Source: an uncultured Prevotella sp. (GTDB taxonomy: Bacteria > Bacteroidota > Bacteroidia > Bacteroidales > Bacteroidaceae). From it: a stretch of DNA of 64,000 bases. How positions within the stretch are numbered: the first letter of the stretch is position 1; every line of letters starts with the position of its first letter. The translations under genes and the position numbers were made by a program. The DNA lies in NCBI GenBank assembly GCA_945873145.1, contig CAMCBZ010000010.1:16190-80189 (forward strand). Direction: 5' to 3'. This document shows positions 55,737 to 63,873 of the stretch, piece after piece. Below the pieces are notes generated by a model. That model was not told the DNA's origin and searched no databases. It worked only from the letters and a program-made list of their open reading frames with translations.

Positions 55737-57779
55737 CTACTCGTTGTGTTCCAAATAATATTTGTAGAGCTCTTCCTGACTGCGGAAGAATTCGCCCTCT
55801 TGCAGCTGGTCGGTGCCCTTGCCGTCGATCAATCGGCCGTTGGCAGTGTCGCGCAGACCATATTCCACCGTACGCCGCAGGTCCTCTTTGAGATCCTCGT
55901 CATAAACTGGTGTCATCACCTCGATGCGGCTGAGCAAGTTGCGCGGCATCCAGTCGGCTGAGCCGAGGAAATACTTGTTCTTGCCGCCATTGCAGAAGAT
56001 GAGGATGCGGCTGTGCTCAAGATACCGGTCGATGATGCCCACGATGTGGATATTGTCAGACACACCCGGTATGCCAGGCACGAGAGAGCAGTTGCCGCGG
56101 AGCACGATGTCGACCTTCACGCCGGCTTGCGAAGCCTGGTAGATCTTTGCCACCACGTCGGGGTCGGTGATATGGTTGATCTTGATCTTTGTCCACGCTT
56201 CCTTGCCCTCTTTGGCGTTCTTGATCTCCGTGTCGAACATGTGGAGGATGCGGCTCTTCATGGCGTTGGGCGAGACGAGCAGTTGACTAAAGCGCACCTG
56301 CTGGAATGGACGGTCAATGAATTGGAAGACCTTTGCCACCTCTGTGACGATAGACGGGCGGGCCGTCATCATCAGATAGTCGGTATACACCTTGGCGTTG
56401 CCCTCGTGGAAGTTGCCGGTGCCCACGCAGGCGATGTCGCCTTTCTTGCTGCTGATATAGAGGAGTTTGGAATGGATCTTCAGTCCCTCCACGCCGAAGA
56501 TGACATTTACGCCTTCCTCTTGCATGCGCTTGCTCCACTTGATATTGCTCTCCTCGTCGAAGCGGGCGAGCAACTCCACCACGGCTGTCACCTTCTTGCC
56601 GTTGCGGGCTGCGCAGATGAGTGCCTTGACGACCTTGGAGTCCTTGGCCAGCCGATAGAGCGTGGTTTTGATTTCTTTGACCTCTGGCTTCAGTGCCGCC
56701 TCACGCAGCACACGGATGTAAGCGTCGAAGCTATGGTAAGGAACATGGATGAACCGGTCTCTCTCACGGATGAGATCCAAGATGCTCTGCTCAGAGAGAA
56801 ACTCCGGTTTCATCAGATGCTTCCATTTCGGATACTTCAGATCGTCGTGACCGCAGTCGGGGAACTTCATCAGATCCTTATGGTTTTGATAGCGTCCGCT
56901 GGCCAGCGAGGTGTCGAGTTCCCGTATGTCGAGTCGTTCCAAGATTTTCTTCTGCATGCTCTGTGGCATGTCGCGGTCGTAGAGCACGCGGATCGGTTCT
57001 CCACGTTTACGGCTGTCCACGCCAATGGCGATGCGTTCCATTGTACCATAGTCAGCGTCATTGTCCACTTCCATTTCAGCATCTTTGGTGAACTTAAAGC
57101 TGTAGGCACGGTAATAGCTTGGCCTGAGTCCGATGAAGATAAATGGCAGGCAGAAGCGGATGACATCGTCGAGATACATGATATTGTCGTATCCGTCGGA
57201 AGCCGGAATCTTGATGAACCGGCCAAACGTCTTGTCGGGCACCTTGATGATGGCATATTTCGAGCGGGCATCCTTGATGATCGTCTTCTCTACAATCAGA
57301 TAGATGCGGTTATCCTCCAAGGTACTCAGGTCTTTGATCTCGCTGAGCCAGATAGGGTTCGTCGAGCCGTTGAGCTTATCGTAGTAGAAGTCTTCGAGCC
57401 ATTTCTTCTGCTCGTCGTTGAGTTGCGTTTCGTTGACCATCCTGATCTTATGCAGTTCCAGTTCGCGGAACACCTGTCGTGTGGCTTCGGTGTACTCCTT
57501 GCTGTAGCTCTCGTTGAGCATGTTGATGGTCTTGATCGTGCGCTTCACGTCCTGCTTGGTGTGCTTATCCACGTCGTCGCTGGCCAGGATGCGGTTGAGC
57601 GAGGCTACACGCACCCGGAAGAACTCGTCGAGGTTGTTGGAGTAGATGCCTAAGAACGACAGTCGCTCCAACAGAGGCACGTATTCTTTCTTGGCTTCCT
57701 GCAGGATGCGGTGGTTGAAATACATCCAGCTCACGTCGCGTTTGACGTAGAGGTTCTTGAGTCTGTCTTCCTTTGTCAT
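55737..57779 (-). CDS. ppk1: Polyphosphate kinase 1
   Basis: 680-residue PPK1, which builds polyphosphate from ATP reversibly. N domain (SWMYFNHRILQEAKK), head domain and the two phospholipase-D-like C domains are all present. The phosphohistidine lies in GLKIHSKLLYIS (His near 433) and the second active-site His in DRYLEHSRILIF (near 587); the ATP-loop Arg/Lys cluster ALICAARNGKKVTAVVEL is near 390. Length is normal for the family. Second gene of the operon LRR-ppk1-ppx, which starts at a Pho-box-like promoter. Confidence 0.96.
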   Translation of the reverse strand: MTKEDRLKNLYVKRDVSWMYFNHRILQEAKKEYVPLLERLSFLGIYSNNLDEFFRVRVASLNRILASDDVDKHTKQDVKRTIKTINMLNESYSKEYTEATRQVFRELELHKIRMVNETQLNDEQKKWLEDFYYDKLNGSTNPIWLSEIKDLSTLEDNRIYLIVEKTIIKDARSKYAIIKVPDKTFGRFIKIPASDGYDNIMYLDDVIRFCLPFIFIGLRPSYYRAYSFKFTKDAEMEVDNDADYGTMERIAIGVDSRKRGEPIRVLYDRDMPQSMQKKILERLDIRELDTSLASGRYQNHKDLMKFPDCGHDDLKYPKWKHLMKPEFLSEQSILDLIRERDRFIHVPYHSFDAYIRVLREAALKPEVKEIKTTLYRLAKDSKVVKALICAARNGKKVTAVVELLARFDEESNIKWSKRMQEEGVNVIFGVEGLKIHSKLLYISSKKGDIACVGTGNFHEGNAKVYTDYLMMTARPSIVTEVAKVFQFIDRPFQQVRFSQLLVSPNAMKSRILHMFDTEIKNAKEGKEAWTKIKINHITDPDVVAKIYQASQAGVKVDIVLRGNCSLVPGIPGVSDNIHIVGIIDRYLEHSRILIFCNGGKNKYFLGSADWMPRNLLSRIEVMTPVYDEDLKEDLRRTVEYGLRDTANGRLIDGKGTDQLQEGEFFRSQEELYKYYLEHNE

Positions 57780-57819
57780 GTTGCTATGTCGTTTGATGCT
57801 TGTTGAGGCTGAGAATGGT

Positions 57820-58479
57820 CTATTTCTTGTTGTCTTTCTTAGCGGCCTTATTGCTTTTCTTGGCAGCTTTTTCTTCTTTCTTTCCTTTCTTTTTCTCTTC
57901 TTTTGCCTTCTTGCTGTTGTCTTCGTTGTGTCCTACGACCAGATAGTTGATGTCGCCGTCGTTGAGGTGCAGAGCCTTGCGCAGTGCCTTGACCATCTCG
58001 TCGGGCACTGAAATGTCGTGCAGTTCATCACAGGAGTCAAAGGCCTTGCGGCTCACCTTTTTGGGAGCGCCTTCAAAGACCACACGCTTGAGTTTGTCGC
58101 AGTCGCTGAATGCATAGGGCTCGACCGTCTCCACCGATGCCGGCAACACAATCTCTTCCAGAGCGTCGCAGTCAGCGAAGGCTTCGCGGGCAATCGTCTT
58201 TAATCCTTTGGGTAACGTTACTTTTTTGAGATGCTTCTTCCTGGCGAAGGCCATGTTGCCGATGGTCTCCACTGTGGCGGGCACAACGACTTCTTCGCGG
58301 TCACCACGTGAATAAACCATCTGTGTACGGTCTGCATTGTATACGCCTTTTTCGTCAAAAGCGAAGTCTTCACTGTCTAGCTTCTGTAATGCCAAAGTCA
58401 GAATGGCTGTCTCGAGCTTGCTGTCTTTCTTTGACAACTTTGCAATTCTCTCCAGTAACTCTTTCTTGTTTGCTTTCAT
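57820..58479 (-). CDS. BspA-type leucine-rich-repeat protein with lysine-rich tail
   Basis: 219 residues from the ATG at 58479 (MKANKKELLERIAKLSKKD), preferred to 58500 because the -7 box at 58524 leaves almost no leader for the longer form. No signal peptide, so cytoplasmic. Residues about 65-165 contain four to five LRR_5/BspA repeats (VPATVETIGNMAFARKKHLK, LPKGLKTIAREAFADCDALE, LPASVETVEPYAFSDCDKLK). The final 33 residues are nearly half lysine with Glu/Ser (KKAKEEKKKGKKEEKAAKK). It is the first gene before ppk1 and ppx. Lysine/Ser/acidic tails are known to bind polyphosphate in other organisms; a role as polyphosphate-binding partner is an inference. Confidence 0.8.
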   Translation of the reverse strand: MKANKKELLERIAKLSKKDSKLETAILTLALQKLDSEDFAFDEKGVYNADRTQMVYSRGDREEVVVPATVETIGNMAFARKKHLKKVTLPKGLKTIAREAFADCDALEEIVLPASVETVEPYAFSDCDKLKRVVFEGAPKKVSRKAFDSCDELHDISVPDEMVKALRKALHLNDGDINYLVVGHNEDNSKKAKEEKKKGKKEEKAAKKSNKAAKKDNKK

Positions 58480-58516
58480 ATCCTTATAAATTGATTGCAT
58501 GTACCCAATACTTTTG

Positions 58517-58584
58517 CAAATTTACCAATTATCTTCAACACAAATTGTTCATATGTATTACAATGTTGTTACGAATTTGTTTCA
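58517..58584 (-). promoter_or_regulatory. Pho-box-like array, LRR-ppk1-ppx promoter
   Basis: Minus-strand half-sites start at 58584 (TGAAACA), 58573 (CGTAACA), 58562 (TGTAATA) and 58551 (TGAACA), spaced 11 bases. The -7 box TAAATTTG is at 58524-58517, giving 60/49/38/27 bases to its first T. The core TGTAATACATATGAACA matches the PiT promoter at one substitution. Confidence 0.75.
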
Positions 58585-58592
58585 AAGGATAT

Positions 58593-58649
58593 TGTCATGC
58601 TTTTGTAACATCTGTGTCACCTTTTCTAAACATAGGCGACGTAACTTTG
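58593..58649 (+). promoter_or_regulatory. Pho-box-like array, porin promoter
   Basis: TGTCATG (58593), TGTAACA (58604), TGTCACC (58615): three direct repeats with an exact 11-base period, very close to E. coli Pho half-sites (TGTCATA). The -7 box TAACTTTG is at 58642-58649, giving 49/38/27 bases. Confidence 0.8.
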
Positions 58650-58677
58650 CCAGCGTAAACACGAGAATGAAACAATT

Positions 58678-59691
58678 ATGAAAAAGATTCTAACGCTTGT
58701 GCTGTGCTGGTTCGCCACGTTCGCGGGGTGGGCTCAGGATGTGGACATGACGCCACAGATTCATGGAACCCTTCGTGGTAAGTATGAATACCAGACCCAA
58801 GAGGGCGAGGGGCGTTTCGAAGTGCGTACGGCGCGTGTCAGTGTCACGGGTAAATTACTGCCCGAGGTTGAGTATAAGGCTGAGATCGACCTATGTGATG
58901 AGGGCGCGATCAAAATGCTCGACGCCTACACTCGCTTGAAGCCTTGGCGCTATTTCCAGTTCACCATTGGACAGATGCGTGTGCCGTTTACCATTGATGC
59001 GCATCGATCGCCCGACCAGCAGTATTTTGCCAACCGCAGTTTCATTGCCAAGCAGGTGGGTAATGTGCGTGATGTGGGTGCGATGGCCGCCTATACTTTC
59101 CACGTAGGCTTCCCGATCGTGCTCCAGGCAGGACTCTTCAATGGTTCGGGACTGACGGGGCAGAAGGACTATTGGACCAAAGGCACGAATTTCTCTTCCA
59201 AGGCGCAGTTCTTTTTTCCGTTCCATACCGACTTGGTGCTCAGTGCCCAAAAAATCAGTCCCAACCACAACACTATCATGATGTATGATGCGGGCGTGAC
59301 TTACCACCGTGGACCCCTCCTTTGTGAGGCGGAGTATCTTTTTAAGCACTACTCCCATGACTTATATAAAAATGTGCATGCCGTGGATGTCTTTGCCAAC
59401 TACGATATTCCGGTCAACAACAAGCGAAGCCTGATCAAGAAGGTCTCGCCGTTGGTGCGTTATGACTTCATGACGGATCACGCCGATGGCACTGCCTATG
59501 ACGATGCGGGCAAGATGACCACGACAGACTATCAGCGCAGTCGTGTGACGGGAGGTGTGACGCTCAGTCTGGCCAAACCCTTTGTCTCGGACATTCGTCT
59601 GAACTATGAAAAGTATTTCTATCGTCACGATGGCATAGCCAAGACTTCCGAGAAAGACAAAATCGTCATAGAGTTCATGACACACTTCTAA
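58678..59691 (+). CDS. Phosphate-selective porin (OprP/OprO-like)
   Basis: 337-residue outer-membrane beta-barrel protein. Signal peptide 1-19 (ending GWAQ). The early part (TPQIHGTLRGKYEYQTQEG, FEVRTARVSVTGKLLPEVEYKAEIDLC) and QFTIGQMRVPFTIDAHRSPDQQYFANRSFIAKQVG are typical of the porin_O_P family; the last residue is Phe. Family members form anion channels favouring phosphate. It is divergent from the ppk1 operon across a 200-base region carrying two Pho-like arrays, and is followed 96 bases later by a PhoB/PhoR-like pair. Confidence 0.88.
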   Translation: MKKILTLVLCWFATFAGWAQDVDMTPQIHGTLRGKYEYQTQEGEGRFEVRTARVSVTGKLLPEVEYKAEIDLCDEGAIKMLDAYTRLKPWRYFQFTIGQMRVPFTIDAHRSPDQQYFANRSFIAKQVGNVRDVGAMAAYTFHVGFPIVLQAGLFNGSGLTGQKDYWTKGTNFSSKAQFFFPFHTDLVLSAQKISPNHNTIMMYDAGVTYHRGPLLCEAEYLFKHYSHDLYKNVHAVDVFANYDIPVNNKRSLIKKVSPLVRYDFMTDHADGTAYDDAGKMTTTDYQRSRVTGGVTLSLAKPFVSDIRLNYEKYFYRHDGIAKTSEKDKIVIEFMTHF

Positions 59692-59787
59692 GACAATGAA
59701 AGAGAATTGTGCTTTAAAAGACACACCCATGACGGAAGAAAGAAAAAATGATTATCTTTGCAATATAACTTTGTATAAACAATAACA

Positions 59788-60480
59788 ATGGAAGAAGAAA
59801 AGAAATACAAGATACTGGTCGTTGATGACGAGGATGATCTTTGCGAGATTTTGAAGTTCAACCTAGAGACTGAAGGCTATCAGGTCACGACGGCTCCATC
59901 GGCAGAGGACGCACTGAAACTCGACATTTCCAGTTTTGATTTGTTGCTGCTCGACGTGATGATGGGAGGCATGTCGGGCTTTGCCATGGCCAAGCAACTC
60001 AAGGCCAATCCTTCGACAGCCGGTGTTCCCATCATCTTCCTGACCGCCCGCGACACCGAGAACGACACGGTTACCGGGTTTAACCTTGGAGCTGATGACT
60101 ATATCTCCAAACCGTTCTCCTTGCGTGAGGTACTCGTGCGCGTGCGCGCCGTGCTGCGCCGTACCTCTGAGCACCAAGGCTCAGAACCTGCCGTGCTGCG
60201 CTATCAGGGACTGGAAATGAACCTCGACAAGAAGACGGTGAGCATTGATGGTGAGAACGTACCCTTTACCAAGACCGAGTTTGAACTGCTCCATCTCCTG
60301 CTCGAGGAGAAAGGGCGTGTGTTCTCACGCCAGGAGCTGATTGACAAGGTATGGCCGAAAGATGTGCTCGTGCTGGACCGCACGGTCGATGTCAACATCA
60401 CGCGGCTCAGAAAGAAGATCGGGCGCTTTGCCAAGTGCATCGTCACCCGACTGGGATTTGGTTATTATTTCGACGCATAA
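59788..60480 (+). CDS. OmpR/PhoB-family response regulator
   Basis: 230-residue regulator. Receiver domain 1-122 with the acidic pocket VVDDEDD (11-17), the phosphorylated Asp D56 in LLLLDVMMGG and Lys108 in DDYISKPFS; winged-helix DNA-binding domain about 135-230 (TKTEFELLHLLLEEKGRVFSRQEL, VDVNITRLRKKIG). It starts 45 bases before a sensor kinase gene. Both its family and its place beside ppk1, porin and PiT make it a candidate PhoB that reads the 11-bp-spaced half-sites. Its own promoter (TATCTTTG at 59753 or TAACTTTG at 59766) has no such array. Confidence 0.92.
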   Translation: MEEEKKYKILVVDDEDDLCEILKFNLETEGYQVTTAPSAEDALKLDISSFDLLLLDVMMGGMSGFAMAKQLKANPSTAGVPIIFLTARDTENDTVTGFNLGADDYISKPFSLREVLVRVRAVLRRTSEHQGSEPAVLRYQGLEMNLDKKTVSIDGENVPFTKTEFELLHLLLEEKGRVFSRQELIDKVWPKDVLVLDRTVDVNITRLRKKIGRFAKCIVTRLGFGYYFDA

Positions 60481-60525
60481 AATCATTTCAGACAATCGAC
60501 TCAATATATAAAAGATATAGAGCGA

Positions 60526-61956
60526 ATGGACAAATACTTCAAAAAGGTGAGGTCTGTCTCGGTGGGAAATAAGTTCTACCTGGCGGTTCTCTCTTTGTTT
60601 CTGATCTTCGCGGTGGCTTTCATCGTCTTCCAACAGGCCAGAGAAAAACAATATAAAATAGGGCTGCTGGAGGAGCGGCTCGAAAATTTCAATGCCCAGG
60701 TGCATGAGGCGATACACGGCAAACAACAGCTCAATGTCGCTGCGCTCCATGACGTGGTGAGCAGTTTCGACAATGAGGAGTTGCGTGTCACGTTGGTAAG
60801 CAAAAGCGGGCGTGTGCTTTACGACAACTTCCGTGGTGACTATGCCCATATGCCCAACCATGCTTCACGGCCGGAAATCAAGGAGGCACTGCTCAAAGGT
60901 CACGGCACGTCGCTGGCCCGCCACAGTACGACGCTCGACCGAGAGTATTTCTATTCTGCTACTTATTTCAAGGACGATGGTCTTGTCGTGCGCACAGCTT
61001 TGCCCTATGACAACAATCTGGCGAAGAGCTTGCAGGCCGATCAGCACTTCATCTGGTTTGCCTTGATCGTCTTTGCACTGCTGACGCTGATACTCTATCG
61101 TTTTGTCCATCGCCTGGGCACAAACATCACCAAGCTTCGCATCTTTGCCTCGCGCGCTGACCACAACGAGAGCCTAGAGACAGAAGACTTGGCAGTCTTT
61201 CCCGACGATGAACTGGGAGAGATCGCCGAACGTATCATCAAGATCTATAAACGATTGCAGAGCACGCGGCGCGAACAGGACATCCTCAAGCGACAGCTCA
61301 CGCAAAACGTGGCGCATGAGTTGAAGACGCCCGTGGCCAGCATTCAGGGCTATCTCGAAACCATACTTGAGAATCCCCATATCGACGAGCCTACCAAGGA
61401 GATGTTTCTCAAACGATGCTATGCACAGAGTGAGCGACTCACCTCGTTGCTGCGCGACATCTCCACGCTCAACCGGCTCGACGATGCGCCTAACATGCAG
61501 AACTTCGAGGATGTGAACATCTCGGAGATGGTACAGAACATCCAGAAGGAGACGGCCTTGCAGTTGGAGCAGCGCCATATGACATTCCATAACTATCTGC
61601 CTGGCGAACTTATCGTCAAAGGCAGTCAGTCGCTGCTATACAGTGTCTTTCGCAATCTCACTGACAACGCCATCGCCTATGCCGGCGAGGGTACGTCGAT
61701 CACGATCACCGCCGAGCGCCATACCGATTACTGGACGTTTGTCTTCAGCGACAATGGAGTAGGGGTGCCGCCCGAACATCTCTCGCGGCTCTTCGAGCGC
61801 TTCTATCGTGTTGATAAGGGACGCAGCCGCAAGATGGGCGGTACGGGCTTGGGACTGGCCATCGTCAAGAATGCTATTCTATTGCATAAAGGTACTGTCA
61901 ACGTGCGCAACAACCCTGATGGTGGTCTTCGCTTCACGTTCACTATAGCGATATAA
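60526..61956 (+). CDS. Sensor histidine kinase (PhoR-like)
   Basis: 476-residue membrane kinase. Two membrane helices (about 18-38 and 177-197) enclose a periplasmic domain of about 140 residues (LEERLENFNAQVHEAIHGKQQ and following). A HAMP-like linker leads to the HisKA domain with the phospho-acceptor His264 in NVAHELKTPVASIQGYLETI, and the ATPase domain with NLTDNAIAYA (N box), DNGVGVP (G1) and GGTGLGLAIV (G2). Partner of the preceding response regulator, 45 bases downstream. The architecture fits PhoR-type kinases of Bacteroidetes, but the stimulus is inferred from context. Confidence 0.92.
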   Translation: MDKYFKKVRSVSVGNKFYLAVLSLFLIFAVAFIVFQQAREKQYKIGLLEERLENFNAQVHEAIHGKQQLNVAALHDVVSSFDNEELRVTLVSKSGRVLYDNFRGDYAHMPNHASRPEIKEALLKGHGTSLARHSTTLDREYFYSATYFKDDGLVVRTALPYDNNLAKSLQADQHFIWFALIVFALLTLILYRFVHRLGTNITKLRIFASRADHNESLETEDLAVFPDDELGEIAERIIKIYKRLQSTRREQDILKRQLTQNVAHELKTPVASIQGYLETILENPHIDEPTKEMFLKRCYAQSERLTSLLRDISTLNRLDDAPNMQNFEDVNISEMVQNIQKETALQLEQRHMTFHNYLPGELIVKGSQSLLYSVFRNLTDNAIAYAGEGTSITITAERHTDYWTFVFSDNGVGVPPEHLSRLFERFYRVDKGRSRKMGGTGLGLAIVKNAILLHKGTVNVRNNPDGGLRFTFTIAI

Positions 61957-61961
61957 ATATG

Positions 61962-61996
61962 AGGCTGGGTCTTTCCTTTTGTCAAAGGCTCAGCCT
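61962..61996 (+). terminator. Terminator behind the sensor kinase
   Basis: AGGCTGGGTCTTT pairs with AAAGGCTCAGCCT (two G-U pairs). Convergent with the protease gene ending at 62023, so it may serve both. Confidence 0.65.
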
Positions 61997-62022
61997 TACT
62001 TTATCTTGTGAAGGGTACTTGC

Positions 62023-63195
62023 TTATCTTGTGAAAGACACCTGTCTTTCCATTCCGTTCATTCCTCTTACCGTCAGCCTATATATCTGCTCCTTTACGAA
62101 GGGGTAACGCCGGAAGTCGGCGAACGTGGCGATGGCCTTGCCGTCAATGGCCACGATGGTGTCGCCCTGGCGTAGGCCTGCCCGGTATTCGGGGCTGTCC
62201 TTCATCAGCAGGCCGACCATGGCACGCCCGTCTTTGTCCGGCACATAGGCGACGGTATAGGTCTTGTTGTTCACCTCCACGCTGTCACCACCCTCGTAAG
62301 GCTGGAAGAAGATCTTGCGGCGGAAGCCGTTGATGGTCACCGTGCCATAGCGCAGGATGCTCGCCCCGATGCGGCTGGCGCCCTGTGTGGTCATTGCTCT
62401 TACATCTTTGAACGAGAACGTATCCCATTTCAGTCGGTCGAGTTTCATAAACACCACCTCCGACGAACGCTCAGCACCTAACTGTCCGATGGTGAACGAG
62501 CCGTTGACGCGTTCCTCCACCTGGCTCTCCACATTCTTGCTCTTATAGGCGTGCACGTCGAAGCTCTCCTTGTTCATCGTGAAAAGCTGGCGGGAGCCCG
62601 TATCGAAAAGCACCTCGTCGGTATGGCGCTTAAACGGACTGACAAGCACATAGGGCACGAACCATTTCAGCCGATAATGCAGCCCCACGCCGGGCTCGTG
62701 GTCGAAGTAGTCGCGGCGGTCGGTGAGGATCATCCAGCCTTGGCGTGCGTCGATCTTGCAGCACAGTCCTTTGTTCAGCAGGTCAAAGCCGAGGATGGCG
62801 TCATAGGTGTGGCGTGTGGTCTGTGGGCGGAACACTGAGGCCACATAGTGCTGCAGAGTCAGCCTGCCGATGGTCAGCGGCGGCAACTCCACCACTGCCA
62901 CCGTGTCGAGATTTCCGGCGGCGTCGCGACTGACGACATTGCCCAACGGACGCAAGCCTTGTATGCCACAGCCCATATAGACCGAGCCTTGACTCGATCC
63001 CGTGTCAAGGTTGAAGCGGCAGGGGCGCCCGCCTACTGTGCCCATGATGTATATCTGATCGTCAACAATCTCTATGGGAATCGTGTCGACGAAGTTCTGC
63101 TGGGAATAGGTGAAACTGGTGTCGTAGCTGTGCATCTGTGCCTGTGTGTACAGACAGAGCAACAGGCCGACCAGCAGGATGATGGTTCTTCTCAT
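62023..63195 (-). CDS. Retropepsin-like aspartyl protease with PDZ domain
   Basis: 390 residues from the ATG at 63195, which opens the signal peptide MRRTIILLVGLLLCLYTQAQ. The open frame continues to 63957, but that part is antisense to the acetyltransferase gene and has no signal. The first domain has the retropepsin pattern GGRPCRFNLDTGSSQGSVY (catalytic DTG) with a second half DEVLFDTGSRQLF; the C-terminal region (about 300-370) is PDZ-like (GLLMKDSPEYRAGLRQGDTIVAIDGKAI). Such clan AA proteins with PDZ are common in Bacteroidetes; substrates are unknown. The -7 box TAACTTTG is at 63227-63220. Confidence 0.87.
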   Translation of the reverse strand: MRRTIILLVGLLLCLYTQAQMHSYDTSFTYSQQNFVDTIPIEIVDDQIYIMGTVGGRPCRFNLDTGSSQGSVYMGCGIQGLRPLGNVVSRDAAGNLDTVAVVELPPLTIGRLTLQHYVASVFRPQTTRHTYDAILGFDLLNKGLCCKIDARQGWMILTDRRDYFDHEPGVGLHYRLKWFVPYVLVSPFKRHTDEVLFDTGSRQLFTMNKESFDVHAYKSKNVESQVEERVNGSFTIGQLGAERSSEVVFMKLDRLKWDTFSFKDVRAMTTQGASRIGASILRYGTVTINGFRRKIFFQPYEGGDSVEVNNKTYTVAYVPDKDGRAMVGLLMKDSPEYRAGLRQGDTIVAIDGKAIATFADFRRYPFVKEQIYRLTVRGMNGMERQVSFTR

Positions 63196-63247
63196 TTTAG
63201 CTTGGCGTTTACTGAATGGCAAAGTTACAAAATAAGTGTTATTGGCG

Positions 63248-63278
63248 TTTGTCCTTTTGATGTTTTTTCGTAATTTTG
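63248..63278 (+). promoter_or_regulatory. Promoter of the acetyltransferase gene
   Basis: TTTG (63248-63251), 19 bases, TAATTTTG (63271-63278), divergent from the protease promoter. Confidence 0.65.
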
Positions 63279-63297
63279 TTGCCAAAACACGATAACG

Positions 63298-63873
63298 ATG
63301 AAAACAGAATTTGAGAAGATGCGCTCCCAGGAACTCTATCGCATTGACGACCCTGAGGTGGAACGGAGCTGCAACGATACCAAGGAGTTGCTCGTGGCGT
63401 TTAACCAGACCACGCTCACCTCGCCCGATTACCGCGCGTTGTTGCGGCAAGTGGCGCCAGGCATCCCCGACTCGTCGACGATCTGCCCGCCTTTTTTCTG
63501 TGACCATGCCAGTAGCAACCACATCGGTGAGCACGTGTTCATCAACTACAACTGTACGTTTCTCGGCGGAGCCATCATCACTATCGGCGACCATGTGCTC
63601 ATTGGTCCTAACTGTCAGTTGCTTACGCCCCAGCATCCCATGAACTATCTCGACCGGCGCAAGCCGATGGAGACGTCCTATCCGATCACCATTGGCGACG
63701 ACACCTGGCTGGGCGGTGGTGTCACCGTCTTGCCCGGCGTGACCATCGGCAAGCGTTGCATCATTGGCGCCGGTGCCGTCGTCGTGCACGACATTCCCGA
63801 CGACAGCCTTGCTGTGGGCAACCCTGCTGTGGTGAAGCGCCGCCTCAATAATGAGGACACAAAGCCAGTTTAG
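63298..63873 (+). CDS. Maltose/galactoside O-acetyltransferase family protein
   Basis: 191-residue hexapeptide acetyltransferase. N-terminal maltose-acetyltransferase segment (EFEKMRSQELYRIDDPEVERSC, about 3-24), then left-handed beta-helix coils (HIGEHVFINYNCTFLGGAIITIGDHVLIGPNCQL) with the catalytic His in LLTPQHPMNY (about 115), and the closing GAGAVVVHDIPDDSLAVGNPAVVKR. It would transfer acetyl from acetyl-CoA to a sugar; the name does not prove maltose as substrate. Length is normal. Confidence 0.9.
   Translation: MKTEFEKMRSQELYRIDDPEVERSCNDTKELLVAFNQTTLTSPDYRALLRQVAPGIPDSSTICPPFFCDHASSNHIGEHVFINYNCTFLGGAIITIGDHVLIGPNCQLLTPQHPMNYLDRRKPMETSYPITIGDDTWLGGGVTVLPGVTIGKRCIIGAGAVVVHDIPDDSLAVGNPAVVKRRLNNEDTKPV

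Noticed and set aside
59692..59787. Pho-box-like array in front of the response regulator
   Set aside because: Two possible -7 boxes exist, but no TGTMA half-sites fall at 27 or 38 bases upstream of either.
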